This document shows, piece by piece, positions 23,811 through 31,307 of a stretch of DNA of 64,000 nucleotides (positions within the stretch are counted from its first letter, which is position 1; the number at the start of each line of letters is the position of its first letter). The position numbers were made by a program, and so were the translations under genes. The stretch spans positions 1,788,756 to 1,852,755 of the forward strand of contig NZ_LT629945.1 of assembly GCF_900104675.1 (NCBI RefSeq). The letters are read 5' to 3'. Source of the stretch: Angelakisella massiliensis. Lineage in GTDB: Bacteria; Bacillota; Clostridia; Oscillospirales; Ruminococcaceae. Under the pieces are notes generated by a model. It was not told where the DNA came from and searched no databases. It worked only from the letters and a program-made list of their open reading frames with translations.

Positions 23811-24716
23811 ATGAAAGGGAACACAAAGAAAAGAAAATGGGACCGAAGGTGGGAGCCGTATCTGCTGCTGTCCCCGGCGCTGCTGATTGTATTGGTTGTT
23901 ATGGGATATCCGCTGCTGTACAGTGTTCGGCTTTCTTTTCTCAACTACAATCTGATGCGGCCGAAGGATATCTACTTTACCGGTTTTTCCAACTATGCCA
24001 GGATCTTTCAGGACCCGGAAATCCCCAAGGTCATGTGGAACTCCGTAAAATGGGTGGTGATCGTGGTATCCGCCCAGTTCCTGCTGGGATTGGTGCTGGC
24101 GCTGCTGCTCAACAGCAAATTCCGCTTCAAAGGCGTTTATCAGTCAGTGGTCTTTCTGCCCTGGGCAGTGTCCAGTTATCTCATTGGATTGGTTTTTAAA
24201 TTCATTTTCAATGAACGCAATGGACTGTTCAACTTTATCCTGGAGAGCCTGGGCCTGATCGACGGTCCCATTTCCTGGTTGGGTGATACAGGCCGTTCCA
24301 TGATCGGACCAATGGTGGGTATGATTTGGTACGGCATTCCCTTTTTCGGCATTATGATCCTGGCGGCACTGCAATCCATTTCCACAGATGTGATTGAATC
24401 TGCCCGTATTGACGGGGCCAGCTCCACCGGAATCTTTTTCCGCATCATGCTGCCCTATATCAAACCTACCATTCTCACTACACTGCTGCTGCGGGTCATC
24501 TGGGTGTTCAATTCCTCGGATATGCTGTATGTGATGACAGACGGCGGCCCCGCCTACTCCAGTTCCACATTGCCGCTGTATGTGTTCAATCAGGCATTTG
24601 CCAGTTTGGATTTCGGCTACGGCTCCGCAGTGGGAATTTTCATTATGCTTTTGCTGACGGTCTATGCACTGATCTATCTGAAAGTGACCAAGTACCATGA
24701 GGCAGGTGATTTTTAA
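23811..24716 (+). CDS. CUT1 sugar ABC transporter permease (MalF/UgpA type)
   Basis: 301 residues with six membrane segments, starting with LLLSPALLIVLVVMGYPLLYSVRLSFLNY. The EAA loop ESARIDGASSTGIFFRIMLPYI is near residue 200. It partners the permease at 24716, whose ATG overlaps this stop (TAATG). The set binding protein-permease-permease without ATPase is standard for Firmicute CUT1 systems using a shared ATPase. Confidence 0.92.
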   Translation: MKGNTKKRKWDRRWEPYLLLSPALLIVLVVMGYPLLYSVRLSFLNYNLMRPKDIYFTGFSNYARIFQDPEIPKVMWNSVKWVVIVVSAQFLLGLVLALLLNSKFRFKGVYQSVVFLPWAVSSYLIGLVFKFIFNERNGLFNFILESLGLIDGPISWLGDTGRSMIGPMVGMIWYGIPFFGIMILAALQSISTDVIESARIDGASSTGIFFRIMLPYIKPTILTTLLLRVIWVFNSSDMLYVMTDGGPAYSSSTLPLYVFNQAFASLDFGYGSAVGIFIMLLLTVYALIYLKVTKYHEAGDF

Positions 24717-25558
24717 TGAAGGCAAAACAGTTGCGGATATTGAAGCGGGTCATGTTGTGGATTCTGTTGGCAGTGTTCCTTATCTGGACGATCTTTCCGC
24801 TGTTCTGGCTGGTGTCCACTTCCTTTAAGGGGGATAAGGAGATCCTTTCCAATAACGAGCTGCATCTGCTTCCTCAGCAGCCGACGCTTCAGCATTATGA
24901 GAACGCTTTTGGCAAAACCCACTTCGGTACTTACATCAGCAACAGTGTCAAAGTGACGCTCATCAGTTCCACTCTGGTTCTTGCCGCCGCAATCATGGGG
25001 GGATACGCCCTGGCACGGTACCAGTTCAAAGGAAAAAAGGCCATTATGGTCATCATGCTGGCATCCCAGATGGTTCCTTTGATTACAGCCATCATTCCCA
25101 TGTTTGTGCTGTATTCCAAACTGCAGCTGATAGATACGCTGGCTTCCCTCATCATTACATATACCGCCACCAATATCCCTTTCTGCATGATCACCATGTC
25201 CTCCTTTTTCACCCGTATCCCTGTATCGCTGGAAGAAGCGGCACAGATCGACGGCTGCAACCGTTTTCAAAGTGTGGTACGGGTGGTGCTGCCGGTGATG
25301 CTGCCCAGCATAGTGGCTGTTTTTGTTTTTGCCTTTACCGGTTGTTGGAATGAGCTGTTCTATTCCATTATGATGATCAATTCCGAAAAGCTGCGGACCA
25401 TTCCGGCAGGACTGATGAATTTTGTACAGAAATATGACATTGATTGGGGCCAGATGTCTGCGGCGGCTTCCGTTACACTCATCCCTGTGGTGGTGATGTT
25501 CTTCGCAGTACAGAAGTACATTGTGGCCGGATTGACAGCGGGAAGTGTGAAGGAATAA
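24716..25558 (+). CDS. CUT1 sugar ABC transporter permease (MalG/UgpE type)
   Basis: 280 residues. The first membrane segment (MLWILLAVFLIWTIFPLFWLVSTSFKGDKE) and the EAA loop EEAAQIDGCNRFQSVVRVVLPVML are typical. It is translationally coupled to the preceding permease. The next gene, a kinase, starts 90 bases on after a small inverted repeat TGCCTGCC/GGCAGGCA (25573-25580, 25596-25603), and is probably co-transcribed. Confidence 0.92.
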   Translation: MKAKQLRILKRVMLWILLAVFLIWTIFPLFWLVSTSFKGDKEILSNNELHLLPQQPTLQHYENAFGKTHFGTYISNSVKVTLISSTLVLAAAIMGGYALARYQFKGKKAIMVIMLASQMVPLITAIIPMFVLYSKLQLIDTLASLIITYTATNIPFCMITMSSFFTRIPVSLEEAAQIDGCNRFQSVVRVVLPVMLPSIVAVFVFAFTGCWNELFYSIMMINSEKLRTIPAGLMNFVQKYDIDWGQMSAAASVTLIPVVVMFFAVQKYIVAGLTAGSVKE

Positions 25559-25648
25559 AAGCTGAAAAATATTGCCTGCCACAGAAGCAGACAGCGGCAG
25601 GCACAAAGACATACAACTTTGCAAGGTGCAAAGAGGAAGGAGAACAAT

Positions 25649-26641
25649 GTGAAAAAGCCTCAGATTCTGGTGGTGGGAAGCTGCGTCATGGACCTGGTGA
25701 CCCGCCTGAAAAAAATACCCGGCAGCGGTGAAACCGTTCTGGGAGAGCATTTTACCACAGCCTCCGGAGGAAAAGGAGCCAATCAGGCGGTACAGGCCGC
25801 CCGTTTGGGTGCCTGTGTCACCATGGTGGGCAAGGTGGGAGATGACGCCTTTGGCCGGGAGATGAGAAGTTCCCTGGCGGCTTCCGGCGTGGATGTGACA
25901 TATCTGATGACCCAGCCCGATCAGGCCAGCGGAGTAGGAAATATTTTGCTGGAAACCGGCTCCAATGGCGCAAGTCAAAACAGGATCACTGTCGTGCCGG
26001 GAGCAAACATGACCATTTCTCCCCGGGAGGTGGAGTTCCTGGAGGAGCAGATCAGCGGGTATGATCTGGTGATGCTTCAGCTGGAGATCCCCATGGATAT
26101 CAACGTTTTGATTTCCCGTTATGCCAAGAACAAGGGCGTCCCGGTGATGCTTAATTCGGCGCCATCGGCACCGCTGCCCCGGGAGCTGGTAGAGAACCTC
26201 ACCTATATTTCTCCCAACGAGCATGAAGCGGCAGACCTGACGGGGATTCCCATCCGGCAAGGTCCGGAAATGATGGATGATGCCAGACGGGCAGTGTCCC
26301 GCTTGCTGGAAATGGGAGTGGAAAATGTCATCATCACCCTGGGGTCCAACGGAGCGGTACTGGGCAATAAAAGGGAATGGATTGCCGCGGACTGTGTAAC
26401 GATGCCCAAAGTGGAGGACCCCACCGCCGCCGGAGACAGTTTTGTTGCCAGCTTCTGCACCGGGGTATGCGCGGGGCTGGATCATCGCCAGGCGCTGACG
26501 TTCGCCAGTTATACGGCGGCGCTGACGGTTTCCCGTCTGGGGGCGCAGCCCAGTCTGCCCACACTGGCGGAAGTAATATCCCTGATGAAACAGCGTGGCT
26601 GTGAAACGGTCCAGTGGGAAAAGCTGGATGCTTTGATGTAA
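25649..26641 (+). CDS. Ribokinase-family sugar kinase (PfkB)
   Basis: 330 residues from GTG 25649, which has AAGGAG upstream; an earlier in-frame start at 25619 lacks one. Ribokinase motifs are clear: VVGSCVMDLVTRLKKIPGSGET at the start (part), ASGGKGANQAVQAARLGA, and the C-terminal PTAAGDSFVASFCTG with catalytic Asp. It phosphorylates a pentose or similar at O5. Its neighbour is a KpsF/GutQ-like SIS protein, which would accept an aldose-5-phosphate, so arabinose or ribose are plausible substrates. Confidence 0.9.
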   Translation: MKKPQILVVGSCVMDLVTRLKKIPGSGETVLGEHFTTASGGKGANQAVQAARLGACVTMVGKVGDDAFGREMRSSLAASGVDVTYLMTQPDQASGVGNILLETGSNGASQNRITVVPGANMTISPREVEFLEEQISGYDLVMLQLEIPMDINVLISRYAKNKGVPVMLNSAPSAPLPRELVENLTYISPNEHEAADLTGIPIRQGPEMMDDARRAVSRLLEMGVENVIITLGSNGAVLGNKREWIAADCVTMPKVEDPTAAGDSFVASFCTGVCAGLDHRQALTFASYTAALTVSRLGAQPSLPTLAEVISLMKQRGCETVQWEKLDALM

Positions 26642-26665
26642 AACGGTGGAAGGAAGGACACAGTT

Positions 26666-27280
26666 ATGTTATCGGAAAAAAATATCCGACACTTGGAGGA
26701 TTACCGGCAAACAGTAGCAGATGAGATGAGCGACGCGCTGGAGCAGGTGAACGCGGAAACCTATCAGCAGGCAGTGGATTTGATTTTGGATTGCCGAAAA
26801 GCCGGAGGGCGCATCCATGTTACAGGTATTGGCAAGCCTGCCCATATCGGCGGCTATATCGCTTCTTTGATGAGTTCCACAGGAACCCCCTGCTATGAGC
26901 TGCATGGCACGGAAGCGGTCCATGGCTCCTCCGGCCAGGTGGTGCCGGGAGATGTGGTGATTGCCATCTCCAACAGCGGCGAAACAGCGGAGCTGAAAGC
27001 GACCGTTACAGCGCTGAAGAAAAATGGAGCGAAAATCATTGGCGTTACGGGAAACGCTTCTTCCTGGCTGGCAAAGGCCAGCGACGCCCACCTGCTGGCC
27101 CATGTCTCGGCGGAAGGCGGTCCCCTGAACCGGGCGCCCAGAGCTTCCATTCTGGCTGAGGTGATCGCGCTCCAAGGACTGAGTGTACTGCTGCAAAGCG
27201 TGGCGGATGTGACCCCCCAGCAGTATGTTTCCTGGCATCCAGGCGGAGCCTTGGGTAAGCTGCGGGACAATGAGAAATGA
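26666..27280 (+). CDS. SIS-domain isomerase, KpsF/GutQ/KdsD-like without CBS domains
   Basis: 204 residues, a single SIS domain with a helical N-terminus. Diagnostic stretches include GIGKPAHIGGYIASLMSSTGTP, TEAVHGSSGQVVPGDVVIAISNSGET and the C-terminal SWHPGGALGKL, which match arabinose-5-phosphate isomerases. The paired CBS domains of full KdsD are absent. A spore-forming Gram-positive has no lipopolysaccharide Kdo pathway, so a catabolic role (aldose-5-phosphate to ribulose-5-phosphate) behind the ribokinase is more likely. A 6-phospho-3-hexuloisomerase role is the alternative. Confidence 0.78.
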   Translation: MLSEKNIRHLEDYRQTVADEMSDALEQVNAETYQQAVDLILDCRKAGGRIHVTGIGKPAHIGGYIASLMSSTGTPCYELHGTEAVHGSSGQVVPGDVVIAISNSGETAELKATVTALKKNGAKIIGVTGNASSWLAKASDAHLLAHVSAEGGPLNRAPRASILAEVIALQGLSVLLQSVADVTPQQYVSWHPGGALGKLRDNEK

Positions 27281-27316
27281 AGACCTTATCGGGAAGCTGA
27301 TTCCACTCCAAATATT

Positions 27317-27350
27317 ATTGCCGGCTGACAGTTATAAGTCAGCCGGCAAT
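27317..27350. terminator. Bidirectional terminator-like hairpin
   Basis: A perfect 13-bp stem ATTGCCGGCTGAC/GTCAGCCGGCAAT (27317-27329, 27338-27350) lies between the convergent SIS gene and the minus-strand amidohydrolase gene. It could end both operons. Confidence 0.65.
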
Positions 27351-27559
27351 TGATATGTGGGAAAAATCCCATATGTTTTCAGTTTTACACCGCAGTGGAC
27401 ACGGCCTATGGTATGAAAATCGGACATATGCCTTGATTTTATCATTTCAAATGGGAGGCCTTCTCAATAAACAGATTTTTCTGCGGTCTGCAATTCCGGT
27501 TCAATCAGCCGGAACTTTTAGCCGCAAGAAAATAGGGCGGTTCGCCCGGATGCTGGCAA

Positions 27560-28453
27560 TCAGTATTGCACACTGCCTTCCCGGGTGACAGCGCTGTAGC
27601 AGTGAGGACGCCGGTCCCGGTACAGCCCCCAGTCCAGCCGCAGGCGGGCAGCGGCATCCAGGTCCACTGTGGCCAGCAGCACCTCTTCCTGATCCCGGCC
27701 GGCGGAAGCGATCAGTTCACCGGTGGCGTCGGTAATGAAAGAGGAACCGTAGAACAGCAGTCGGGAGGATTGTCCGCCATTATCCTCAGTGGGGGAGATC
27801 ACCTCCAGACCGATGCGGTTTGCGGCGGCCACCGGGAGAATATTGGCAGCAGCATGGCCCTGCATCACCCGCCGCCAGTGAGGCATACTGTCCCGCTGAA
27901 GGATGGGCTCGCTGCCGATGGCGGTGGGAAACAGAAGCATTTCAGCTCCCATCAGTGCCAGACAGCGGGCCGTTTCGGGAAACCACTGATCCCAGCAGAT
28001 CCCCACGCCCACCCTGCCGAAGCGTGTCTGCCATACCTGAAAGCCGGTGTTTCCGGGAGAAAAATAGAATTTTTCCTGATAGTAGTGATCGTCTGGAATG
28101 TGGGTTTTGCGGTATACGCCCAATACGCTGCCATCAGCATCCACCATGGCTGTTGAATTGAAGAGAAGGTTGCCGTCCCGTTCATAAAAGCTGACCGGTA
28201 TGACGACCCCAAGTTCTTTTGCCAATGCAGACATCCGGATCACAGCCGGATTATCCTGGGGGGAACAGGCCAGGTCATAAAAGAAATAGTTTCGCTCCTG
28301 GCAGAAATAGGGATGTTCGAACAGCTCCGGCAGCAGAATGACCTGTCCGCCCTGGCTCGCTGCCTGACGGACCAGCTTCTCGGCTTTGCTGAGATTTTTA
28401 TCGGGGGTGCCGCCGCAGGCCATCTGGACAGCGGCGATGGTAACATTTCTCAT
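27560..28453 (-). CDS. Carbon-nitrogen hydrolase, N-carbamoylputrescine amidase-like (AguB type)
   Basis: 297 residues from ATG 28453 with GGAGG upstream; the open frame to 28804 is ignored. The nitrilase triad is visible: Glu in LLPELFEHPYFC, Lys in YRKTHIPDD, Cys in GVGICWDQWFPE. The HIPDDHYYQEKFYFSPG segment is characteristic of N-carbamoylputrescine amidohydrolases, which yield putrescine, CO2 and ammonia in the agmatine route. No agmatine deiminase gene is in the window. It stands alone on the minus strand between the sugar locus and the rimP operon. Confidence 0.88.
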   Translation of the reverse strand: MRNVTIAAVQMACGGTPDKNLSKAEKLVRQAASQGGQVILLPELFEHPYFCQERNYFFYDLACSPQDNPAVIRMSALAKELGVVIPVSFYERDGNLLFNSTAMVDADGSVLGVYRKTHIPDDHYYQEKFYFSPGNTGFQVWQTRFGRVGVGICWDQWFPETARCLALMGAEMLLFPTAIGSEPILQRDSMPHWRRVMQGHAAANILPVAAANRIGLEVISPTEDNGGQSSRLLFYGSSFITDATGELIASAGRDQEEVLLATVDLDAAARLRLDWGLYRDRRPHCYSAVTREGSVQY

Positions 28454-28795
28454 AGGAAACCTCCATATCATTGGGGTGGAAAGGGTTTTGGATTTTTCAC
28501 AGTGCCGCCAGGCAACATCCCCGCACTGCTGGAAAAACAGCGGTGAGAAGCCGTGCTCCCGTTGAAGAGGGGGCGGGCAGTTGGCGGCATGGGCCGGAAA
28601 AACGCTTTGGTTATTGTACCATAAACTGTTTGCCCATGAAAACCTCCCTGAGGCTTTGGAGCAATATTTTCTTTCAGGGGACCCGCCAAGGGGGAAAAAT
28701 GGATGTTTTTGCAGTTTCCTCAGGGAAAAAGGGACAAAAGGTTGCCGCCGCAGCGAAGAAACACCCATCAAAAGGCGGTTTTTTTCGAAAAAGTC

Positions 28796-28824
28796 TTGCA
28801 TCATGGCAGGAAATATGGTAGTAT
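28796..28824 (+). promoter_or_regulatory. Promoter of the rimP-nusA-infB operon
   Basis: TTGCAT (28796-28801), a 17-bp spacer and TAGTAT (28819-28824). The rest of the gap 28454-28795 shows no convincing gene. Confidence 0.6.
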
Positions 28825-28849
28825 ACCTAATAGTATAGCAGTTTAGTTA

Positions 28850-28877
28850 AAAGAGTGGGGCCACCCGCTCTTTCCTT
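28850..28877 (+). promoter_or_regulatory. Leader hairpin upstream of rimP
   Basis: AAAGAGTGGG (28850-28859) pairs with CCCGCTCTTT (28864-28873, one G-U pair), followed by CCTTT. A hairpin of this kind commonly precedes rimP in Clostridia and may attenuate the operon. Confidence 0.6.
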
Positions 28878-28950
28878 TATGTATGGGGTTTTTTGCTTTT
28901 TGACGGCAAAAAAGCAGGAACTTCCGGACACAACAGGGGGGAAAAGAATT

Positions 28951-29421
28951 TTGGCAGAAGGAAAGAAAAGTACGGTCCAGATCGCCGCGGAGCTGGCGGA
29001 ACCGGTACTCAGCCAGATGGGGCTGACGCTGTGGGACGTTACGTTCGCCAAGGAAGGCAGCGTCTGGGTGCTGCGTTATCTGGTGGATAAGGAAGGCGGC
29101 ATCAATATCAATGAGTGCGAGGAGTTCAGCCGGGCCGTGGAAGAGCGGCTGGATCAGGCGGACCCCATCCAGCAAAGCTACACGCTGGAGGTTTCCTCTC
29201 CCGGTGTGGAGCGGGAGCTGACCCGGGACTGGCACTTTGAGGCACTGATGGGACAGCTGCTGTCGGTACGGCTGATCCGTCCGGTGGAGGGAGTGCGGGA
29301 TTTTGTGGGTACTCTCACAGGCTACCAGGATGGCGAGATCACCCTGCTGCTGGATGATGATCTGGAGATGACCTTCCGCAAATCAGAGGCTGCCTATGTC
29401 CGGCAGTATTTTGAATTTTAA
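28951..29421 (+). CDS. rimP: Ribosome maturation factor RimP
   Basis: 156 residues. TTG 28951 is chosen for its GGGGGG site about 10 bases upstream and a length matching the family (about 150); the open frame extends to 28855. Landmarks are LWDVTFAKEGSVWVLRYLVDKEGGININECEEFSR and YTLEVSSPGVERELT. RimP assists 30S subunit assembly. It is first in the conserved rimP-nusA-ylxR-ylxQ-infB-rbfA order, which supports the call. Confidence 0.93.
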   Translation: MAEGKKSTVQIAAELAEPVLSQMGLTLWDVTFAKEGSVWVLRYLVDKEGGININECEEFSRAVEERLDQADPIQQSYTLEVSSPGVERELTRDWHFEALMGQLLSVRLIRPVEGVRDFVGTLTGYQDGEITLLLDDDLEMTFRKSEAAYVRQYFEF

Positions 29422-29537
29422 GGAAGGTTTACATGATTTCCGGCAAAAGGTACATCCTGTTAATCTATCAGCATAAAAGTATAAATGAATGTAAGCATAT
29501 TCAAGCGCAGAGATCATGACAGTAAGGAGAAAAGGAA

Positions 29538-30638
29538 ATGAACCAGGAGTTTTTTGACGCCCTGTACCTGATGGAGAAGGAAAAGGGCATCCCGGCGGAG
29601 TATCTGGTGGAAAAGATCAAGGTGGCCATCGGCATCGCCGTCAAAAAGGACCCGGCGGGCAGCGAGGACAACATCGTGGAGATCGATCCTGTTACCAAGA
29701 AGTTTTATGTAGCCATGCGCAAGACGGTGGTGGAGGAGATCGATGATCCTTACACCGAGATCGTCCTGGCGGAGGCGCAGAAATACAACAAGCTGGCCAA
29801 GGTAGGGGATGTCATCGAGATCCCTCTGGAACCCAAAAAGTTCGGACGCATTGCCGCGCAGTCCGCCAAGCATGTGATCCGGCAGGGCATCCGGGAGGCG
29901 GAAAAGGGTCTGCTGCTCAAGGAGTATCAGAGCCGCCAGCACGATATCGTTACCGCCACCGTCCTCAAGTCTGATCCCAAGCGGGGCAGCGTCACCCTGG
30001 AGATCGGCAATTCCGAAGCGCTGCTGCCCAAGAGCGAGCAGGTGCCCACCGAGGAGCTGAAGGATGGTCAGAAGGTGCGTGTCTATGTGGTGGATGTCCA
30101 GAACGGAGAGAAGGGCCCCCGCCTGATGATCTCCCGGACCCATCCCGGCCTGGTCAAGCGCCTGTTCGAGATGCAGGTACCGGAAATCTACGACGGTGTT
30201 GTGGAGATCCGGGCCATTTCCAGAGAAGCCGGCAGCCGCAGCAAGCTGGCGGTATACAGCCGGGACGAGAATGTGGACCCTGTGGGCGCCTGCATCGGTC
30301 CCAAGGGCTCCCGTGTTTCCAGCATCGTGGAGGAGCTGGGTGGCGAGAAGATCGATGTCATCAAGTACAGCGATGATCCCGCCGAGTTTATCTCCGCCGC
30401 GTTGTCTCCCGCCAATGTACTGTCGGTGGAGATCGTGGACGAAGCCCTCAAGAGCTGCCGGGTCACCGTTCCGGACCATCAGCTGAGCCTGGCTATTGGC
30501 AATAAGGGACAGAATGCCCGTCTGGCTGCCAAGCTCACCGGCTGGAAGATCGATATCCGCCCTGAAAGCGGATTCTATGGCGAGGATGAGGAGGAGCATC
30601 CCGCGGACACGGCCAAAGCCGAAGAGGCGGACCAGTGA
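29538..30638 (+). CDS. nusA: Transcription termination/antitermination protein NusA
   Basis: 366 residues. Domain order: N-terminal RNA-polymerase-binding domain (1-130), S1 domain (about 135-200, [21 protein letters not shown]), then two KH domains with [19 protein letters not shown] and [20 protein letters not shown]. It lacks the extra acidic repeats of proteobacterial NusA, which is normal for Firmicutes. It modulates pausing, termination and antitermination. AAGGAG precedes the ATG. Confidence 0.96.
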   Translation: MNQEFFDALYLMEKEKGIPAEYLVEKIKVAIGIAVKKDPAGSEDNIVEIDPVTKKFYVAMRKTVVEEIDDPYTEIVLAEAQKYNKLAKVGDVIEIPLEPKKFGRIAAQSAKHVIRQGIREAEKGLLLKEYQSRQHDIVTATVLKSDPKRGSVTLEIGNSEALLPKSEQVPTEELKDGQKVRVYVVDVQNGEKGPRLMISRTHPGLVKRLFEMQVPEIYDGVVEIRAISREAGSRSKLAVYSRDENVDPVGACIGPKGSRVSSIVEELGGEKIDVIKYSDDPAEFISAALSPANVLSVEIVDEALKSCRVTVPDHQLSLAIGNKGQNARLAAKLTGWKIDIRPESGFYGEDEEEHPADTAKAEEADQ

Positions 30639-30717
30639 GTCTGTAGTCAGCCGTTCCGGCCCCCTCTGTTTCCACCGGTACGGCTTTTCAATACATTGCT
30701 GACATTGGAGGATAAGG

Positions 30718-30990
30718 ATGCAGAATAAAAAGATACCGATGCGGATGTGCACCGGATGCGGGGAACATTTTCCCAAAAAAGAGCTGGTCCGTGTGGTGCG
30801 CTCCAAGGAGGGCTATATTTCCGTGGACCTGACGGGAAAGAAGTCCGGCCGGGGAGCTTATGTCTGCAAAAGTGTGGAGTGCCTCAAAAAAGCAAGAAAG
30901 ACCAAACGCTTCGAACGTGCATTTGAATGCCAGATCCCCGATGAGGTCTATGACAGATTAGAGGAGGAAATGGAAAAAGGTGACGAATGA
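30718..30990 (+). CDS. ylxR: YlxR family RNA-binding protein (DUF448)
   Basis: 90 residues starting MQNKKIPMRMCTGC. The conserved RMCTGCGEHFPKKELVRVVR and KSGRGAYVCKSVECL motifs identify the YlxR fold, a small nucleoid/RNA-binding protein of the nusA-infB operon. It overlaps the next gene by 11 bases. Confidence 0.93.
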   Translation: MQNKKIPMRMCTGCGEHFPKKELVRVVRSKEGYISVDLTGKKSGRGAYVCKSVECLKKARKTKRFERAFECQIPDEVYDRLEEEMEKGDE

Positions 30991-31306
30991 TCGAGCGCTT
31001 GGAATGCTTTCCATCTGCCGCAAGGCCGGGAAACTGATTTTCGGCTTTGACGCGGTAAAGGAAGCGGTTGCGGCAGGAGAGGCCCGTCTGATCCTCTATG
31101 CGGCGGATCTTTCGGAAAAGACCCGGGCTTCCATGGACCGGGTCGCGGCCAGGGTGGAGCCCGCTCCCCCCTGTGTCAGGACCGAACTGACCATGTATGA
31201 TTTTTCCCTTTTCTGTCCCAAGCCGGCCGGTGTGCTGGCAGTGACCGATGAGGGACTGGCAAAGGCCGTACTGAAACGGATAACGGCGGAACATGAGGAG
31301 GAGTAA
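30980..31306 (+). CDS. ylxQ: L7Ae-family ribosomal-like protein YlxQ
   Basis: 108 residues, start GTG 30980 overlapping the end of ylxR. The motif [22 protein letters not shown] and the L7Ae core [15 protein letters not shown] identify the K-turn-binding family. Its exact job in bacteria is not settled. It lies one base before infB. Confidence 0.9.
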   Translation: MTNDRALGMLSICRKAGKLIFGFDAVKEAVAAGEARLILYAADLSEKTRASMDRVAARVEPAPPCVRTELTMYDFSLFCPKPAGVLAVTDEGLAKAVLKRITAEHEEE

Positions 31307-31307
31307 T

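Noticed and set aside
24713..26485. 590-codon open frame antisense to the permease and ribokinase genes
   Set aside because: The plus-strand genes are well supported and this frame has no recognisable domain.
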